Source: Candidatus Hebobacteria bacterium (GTDB taxonomy: Bacteria; Armatimonadota; Hebobacteria; Hebobacterales; Hebobacteraceae). Taken from it: DNA of 40,327 nucleotides. The DNA is taken from NCBI GenBank assembly GCA_029821885.1, contig JALGXV010000024.1, forward strand, positions 1 through 40,327, written 5' to 3'. Made by a program: the position numbers and the translations under genes. The notes beneath the pieces were generated by a model that was not told the origin of the DNA, did not search any database, and worked only from the letters and a program-made list of their open reading frames with translations. This document shows positions 37,448 to 40,327 of this stretch, one piece after another (position 1 is the stretch's first letter; each line of letters opens with the position of its first letter).

Positions 37448-38314
37448 ATGCGACGCACTGCAGCAGGCTGGCTGATGCTCGTGCTTCTGGTGTTCGCGGT
37501 GCTCCCGGCAGCGGCGTGGGGGCCAGGAGGGCATGCCGTGATCGCGGCGGGGGCCGCTGTGGAGAGAGGCATCGTGTTCCCCAGTGACTATCTGCTTCTC
37601 CAGGTCATCTATGGAGCAGCCGCGCCGGACCTGGCGTGGGGAGCAGATGAGCCGCTGAAAGGCGCACTCGGAGTCGCGACCCACGACAGCCCGGGATGTT
37701 TCAAGCCATGGCAGTTGGCACGTTCTTGGTCGACAGTAGAGCGGTTTTTTGCTGGCGGTTGGGTGAGCCACAACGAGGAGTGGGGAGCCGACCACTATGC
37801 CCATACTGAGTACCCGCTTCCCACCGCTGCGTCCGCGTCCAGGCCGGGGTACGTTGTAGATCGAGCTGGAGCGCTGGCGGTCTCGCAGGGAATCTCGGAA
37901 GAGATTGCGCACTACTACATCGAAGTGGCGATCGACCTGTTGGTGGATCAGCAGTTCCCCGAGTTGTCCCTGGGGAGCATGCTCGCGAGCGCATCGTACC
38001 AGCGGGACGGCCGCGTCCCGCCGCTTCTGGCCAAGAGCTATCGCGACGTGCCGGGTGCGAGCGGGATCGGCGTTCGATTGCTCGAGACGGAGTTCCGTGC
38101 GAGTCTGGCGGTGTACGGGGAGACGCTTGCACTGCCGACCGGATCGGATGATGCGGCCTTCGCGGCCGGGATGGCCATTCTCTACGGCCTGACGCCTCAG
38201 AAGTCTGCGAGCTGTCTCGCCGCGGCCAAGGCGATGTGCCAGGAGCCAGAGGCCCACTACGCGGACGCCATATACGCCACCATCGATCTAGTCGCCGCCA
38301 CTCCGTGGCCGTAA
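37448..38314 (+). CDS. secreted zinc-dependent phospholipase C-like protein
   Basis: Signal peptide then AWGPGGHAVIA, YGAAAPDLAW, GGWVSHNEEWGADHYAH, EEIAHYYIEVAIDLLV: metal-ligand spacing like the Zn_dep_PLPC family. Confidence 0.65.
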   Translation: MRRTAAGWLMLVLLVFAVLPAAAWGPGGHAVIAAGAAVERGIVFPSDYLLLQVIYGAAAPDLAWGADEPLKGALGVATHDSPGCFKPWQLARSWSTVERFFAGGWVSHNEEWGADHYAHTEYPLPTAASASRPGYVVDRAGALAVSQGISEEIAHYYIEVAIDLLVDQQFPELSLGSMLASASYQRDGRVPPLLAKSYRDVPGASGIGVRLLETEFRASLAVYGETLALPTGSDDAAFAAGMAILYGLTPQKSASCLAAAKAMCQEPEAHYADAIYATIDLVAATPWP

Positions 38315-38520
38315 CGAGCGGATGGCTTGAGGGAGATCCCGTCGACCTCGTTGTCGTACTCGTCAAAGAGAGCGCGGATCTGCTTGACGTCCTTCTCCAC
38401 CACGACCGAGTTGACAGCGATCTGCGGCCGCGCTGCGCCAGGCTGAGGACGCATGTCGATGATGCGGCCGACGTTCGCGACAACCTGGTCGAGCTTCGCA
38501 TCTGGGCGGCTGAACTCATA
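38302..38520 (-). pseudogene. internal fragment of a radical SAM/SPASM gene, paralogous to 3940..5073
   Basis: AKLDQVVANVGRIIDMRPQPGAARPQIAVNSVVVEKDVKQIRALFDEYDNEVDGISLKPSARYG aligns without gaps to the intact protein (about 51/74 identical by hand). Confidence 0.85.
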
Positions 38521-38555
38521 TGTGCCCGTCAAGGCCCCGTGACACCGGCCTCAGA

Positions 38556-39758
38556 CTAGGCGGCCAGCCGGAATGCTGTGACTCTGACGTCTAGGAAGGA
38601 GCGTTGCTCGACGAGGCCGGAGACGGTCTTCGCTTCGCGATCTGGTCGCTCCCAGATAGCCCCGCAGTGAATCACCCATGGCACAGCTCCACCAATCGTG
38701 CTATGCCCGCGGCACTCGTTGTAGTAGTCCGAGAAGTCATCCAGTAGCTGGCTTAGGTGATCCCTGCCCCGGATGACCGGGACGCGTCGAAGCCACTCCT
38801 GCTTCAACGTCAGAATGGCTCGTTCTGTTACGGCGATGGAGCCGTGTTTGCCCACTGCCCCGAAGCGCTGTCTGACATTCCATTCGTGCAGCAGATCGCG
38901 GAACGCGTCGGAAGCAAAGACGCCTTCCTGATCGGTGATGATGTGCTTGGGTGGTCCGTGCCGCACGAACGCCTGCTCCAGTGCCTCAACGACCCAGCCA
39001 GCGTTGGGGCCCTCCAGAGCTGACACCGCAGTCATGCTACGGGAGAAGTGGTCCACGGCTACCAGCACCCAGGTGGGCCAGAGTCCCCACCGCCACACGC
39101 GGGTCCGATCGACGCTCCAGACGTGATTCGGGTAGCGGGCGACGATTTGTCGGGGGTCGGCTTTGATCCCTTCAGCTGCTGCTAGTCCCGGGGACGACCT
39201 TCTGGGCCTGGGGCGGCGCAGGATGTTGCGTACCGTCGAGGCCGCTACGAAGATCCCCAATCCCCACAGGGTCATAGCGATACGCTCCTTGCCCCACATG
39301 GGATTCTGCTGGAAGATCTCCCAGATCAACTGGGCAATCTCCCTCGGCGTCTTGTTCACTGGCTCCTTGGGTTCATATCGCTTACCAAGGCTACCTCTCT
39401 CAAATGCCTTCAACCACCGTCGTACGCTGGAACGAGAAACGCCAAGAGTCTTCTCGAGGCGTCGATGCGGGATCTGGAAGTACTCCATCAGCCAGATGAT
39501 GCGGAGCCGCTCCGTGAGCGGATATGGCTTCCGGGGACGCTTCTCTCCCAGTCGTGACTCGAGCACCTCGATGTGGGCATCTCGGAGCTCGACGATGTCC
39601 TCCAGCGTCGCCACTCGAGCCTCCAGCTCGGCGACGCGGCTTGTCTCCGCCGCTGCTGTCATCTCCTCAAGCGTGGACTGTCGACTTCTGCCCGCCCAGC
39701 GGGCGCTCACCACTAGGGCTCGGATGATGAGCGCGACAGATGCAGGAAAGGCCTCCAT
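38556..39758 (-). CDS. DDE transposase with HTH and rve integrase core
   Basis: Coiled-coil and HTH N-terminus; WSVDRTRV (D), IITDQEGVF (D), AVTERAILTLKQEW (E); AGGAGG before the start. Confidence 0.92.
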   Translation of the reverse strand: MEAFPASVALIIRALVVSARWAGRSRQSTLEEMTAAAETSRVAELEARVATLEDIVELRDAHIEVLESRLGEKRPRKPYPLTERLRIIWLMEYFQIPHRRLEKTLGVSRSSVRRWLKAFERGSLGKRYEPKEPVNKTPREIAQLIWEIFQQNPMWGKERIAMTLWGLGIFVAASTVRNILRRPRPRRSSPGLAAAEGIKADPRQIVARYPNHVWSVDRTRVWRWGLWPTWVLVAVDHFSRSMTAVSALEGPNAGWVVEALEQAFVRHGPPKHIITDQEGVFASDAFRDLLHEWNVRQRFGAVGKHGSIAVTERAILTLKQEWLRRVPVIRGRDHLSQLLDDFSDYYNECRGHSTIGGAVPWVIHCGAIWERPDREAKTVSGLVEQRSFLDVRVTAFRLAA

Positions 39759-39785
39759 GTTAGTGCTCCTCCTCTAAAGGGGAAA

Positions 39786-39805
39786 GCGGCGCCCGGAGGC
39801 GCCGC
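39786..39805. terminator. 8-bp perfect stem-loop upstream of the transposase start
   Basis: GCGGCGCC-CGGA-GGCGCCGC. Confidence 0.45.
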
Positions 39806-39869
39806 TCGTTGGACTCAGATCGTACAGGAGCACGACTGACCAGGCAAGCCTAGGCTGCCCTCAGGCCGG

Positions 39870-39917
39870 TATCACTGGCCCTTGACGGGCACATATCACT
39901 GGCCCTTGACGGGCACA
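39870..39917. repeat. 24-bp perfect tandem duplication of the IS right terminus
   Basis: TATCACTGGCCCTTGACGGGCACA at 39870-39893 and 39894-39917. Confidence 0.95.
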
Positions 39918-40065
39918 CGAGGGATCATTCTCCTTATCTCGGTCGTGCCGAAGCGATACGGACGATCTCACGCCCGGCGCGCGGCCCGGAGACTATAACC
40001 CACTCGGCGACAAGGAAGACACCTCAGACAAGCCAACACATACTATAGGAGCGATACCAGCACAG

Positions 40066-40326
40066 TCAGGCAGGCTCCACGGGCGGTTGACAAGCACATT
40101 TGTGCTCAAGTTGCTGAAGTTGAGATTCCCTTTGCCGGGTGAACTCACGCCCTCTTCCCGTTACGATTGACTTGTCTTCCTCAATAGCACCGATCAGTTG
40201 CATCAACTTCCAGGCGCTGTTATCCCATCTCATCTCGTAGCCTCTGGTGCGGGCATTCTGCTCCATTTCGAAACGCTCTTTCTCATTGAACACCAAGTAG
40301 TCAAGTCCCTGCGCAATCTGATCCAC
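40066..40326 (-). CDS. partial CDS cut by the window edge, possibly a glycosyltransferase C-terminus
   Basis: IAQGLDYLVFNEKERFEMEQNARTRGYEMRWDNSAWKLMQLI resembles a GT4 C-terminal helix region. Confidence 0.4.
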   Translation of the reverse strand: MDQIAQGLDYLVFNEKERFEMEQNARTRGYEMRWDNSAWKLMQLIGAIEEDKSIVTGRGREFTRQRESQLQQLEHKCACQPPVEPA

Positions 40327-40327
40327 C

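Larger units (their letters stand above)
38521..39917 (-). mobile_element. insertion sequence with rve-type DDE transposase and TGT...ACA ends (IS481/IS3-like)
   Basis: Left IR 38521-38554 TGTGCCCGTCAAGGCCCCGTGACACCGGCCTCAG vs right IR 39860-39893 (about 30/34 after reverse complement); right terminus duplicated to 39917. Confidence 0.85.

Noticed and set aside
1-40327. CRISPR array, rRNA genes, or an exosortase/PEP-CTERM system
   Set aside because: No spaced identical repeats, no rRNA sequence recognised, and no exosortase-like protein or PEP-CTERM tail among the translations

Overview
GC-rich bacterial accessory region that reads as a large cell-surface polysaccharide (EPS/capsule-like) locus bracketed by mobile-element signals. 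Left edge: a tyrosine recombinase preceded by arrays of 11-bp-phased direct repeats. Interior: Wzx flippase, Wzy/O-antigen-ligase-like polymerase, Wzc-like co-polymerase, Wza-like export protein, WcaJ/WbaP-type initiating sugar transferase, three glycosyltransferases (one apparently damaged), FemAB/CelD-like and GNAT-like acyltransferases, ATP-grasp ligase, polysaccharide deacetylase, two GH-A-like proteins (one with three SLH domains), three alkaline-phosphatase-superfamily phosphodiesterases, a subtilase, and a radical SAM/SPASM protein next to a ferredoxin-like protein. Most striking is a near-complete type II fatty-acid/polyketide-like gene set split over the two ends of the glycan locus: FabG, a KS with intact Cys-His-His, and a KS-like partner lacking the catalytic Cys and first His on the left; FabI, double-hotdog dehydratase, AcpS and ACP on the right. 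This suggests a dedicated acyl chain for the surface glycan or its carrier. Right edge: a TGT...ACA insertion sequence with ~34-bp inverted repeats and a duplicated right end, abutting a truncated paralog of the radical SAM gene. All assignments come from motif reading and manual alignment of the supplied translations; no database search was run.
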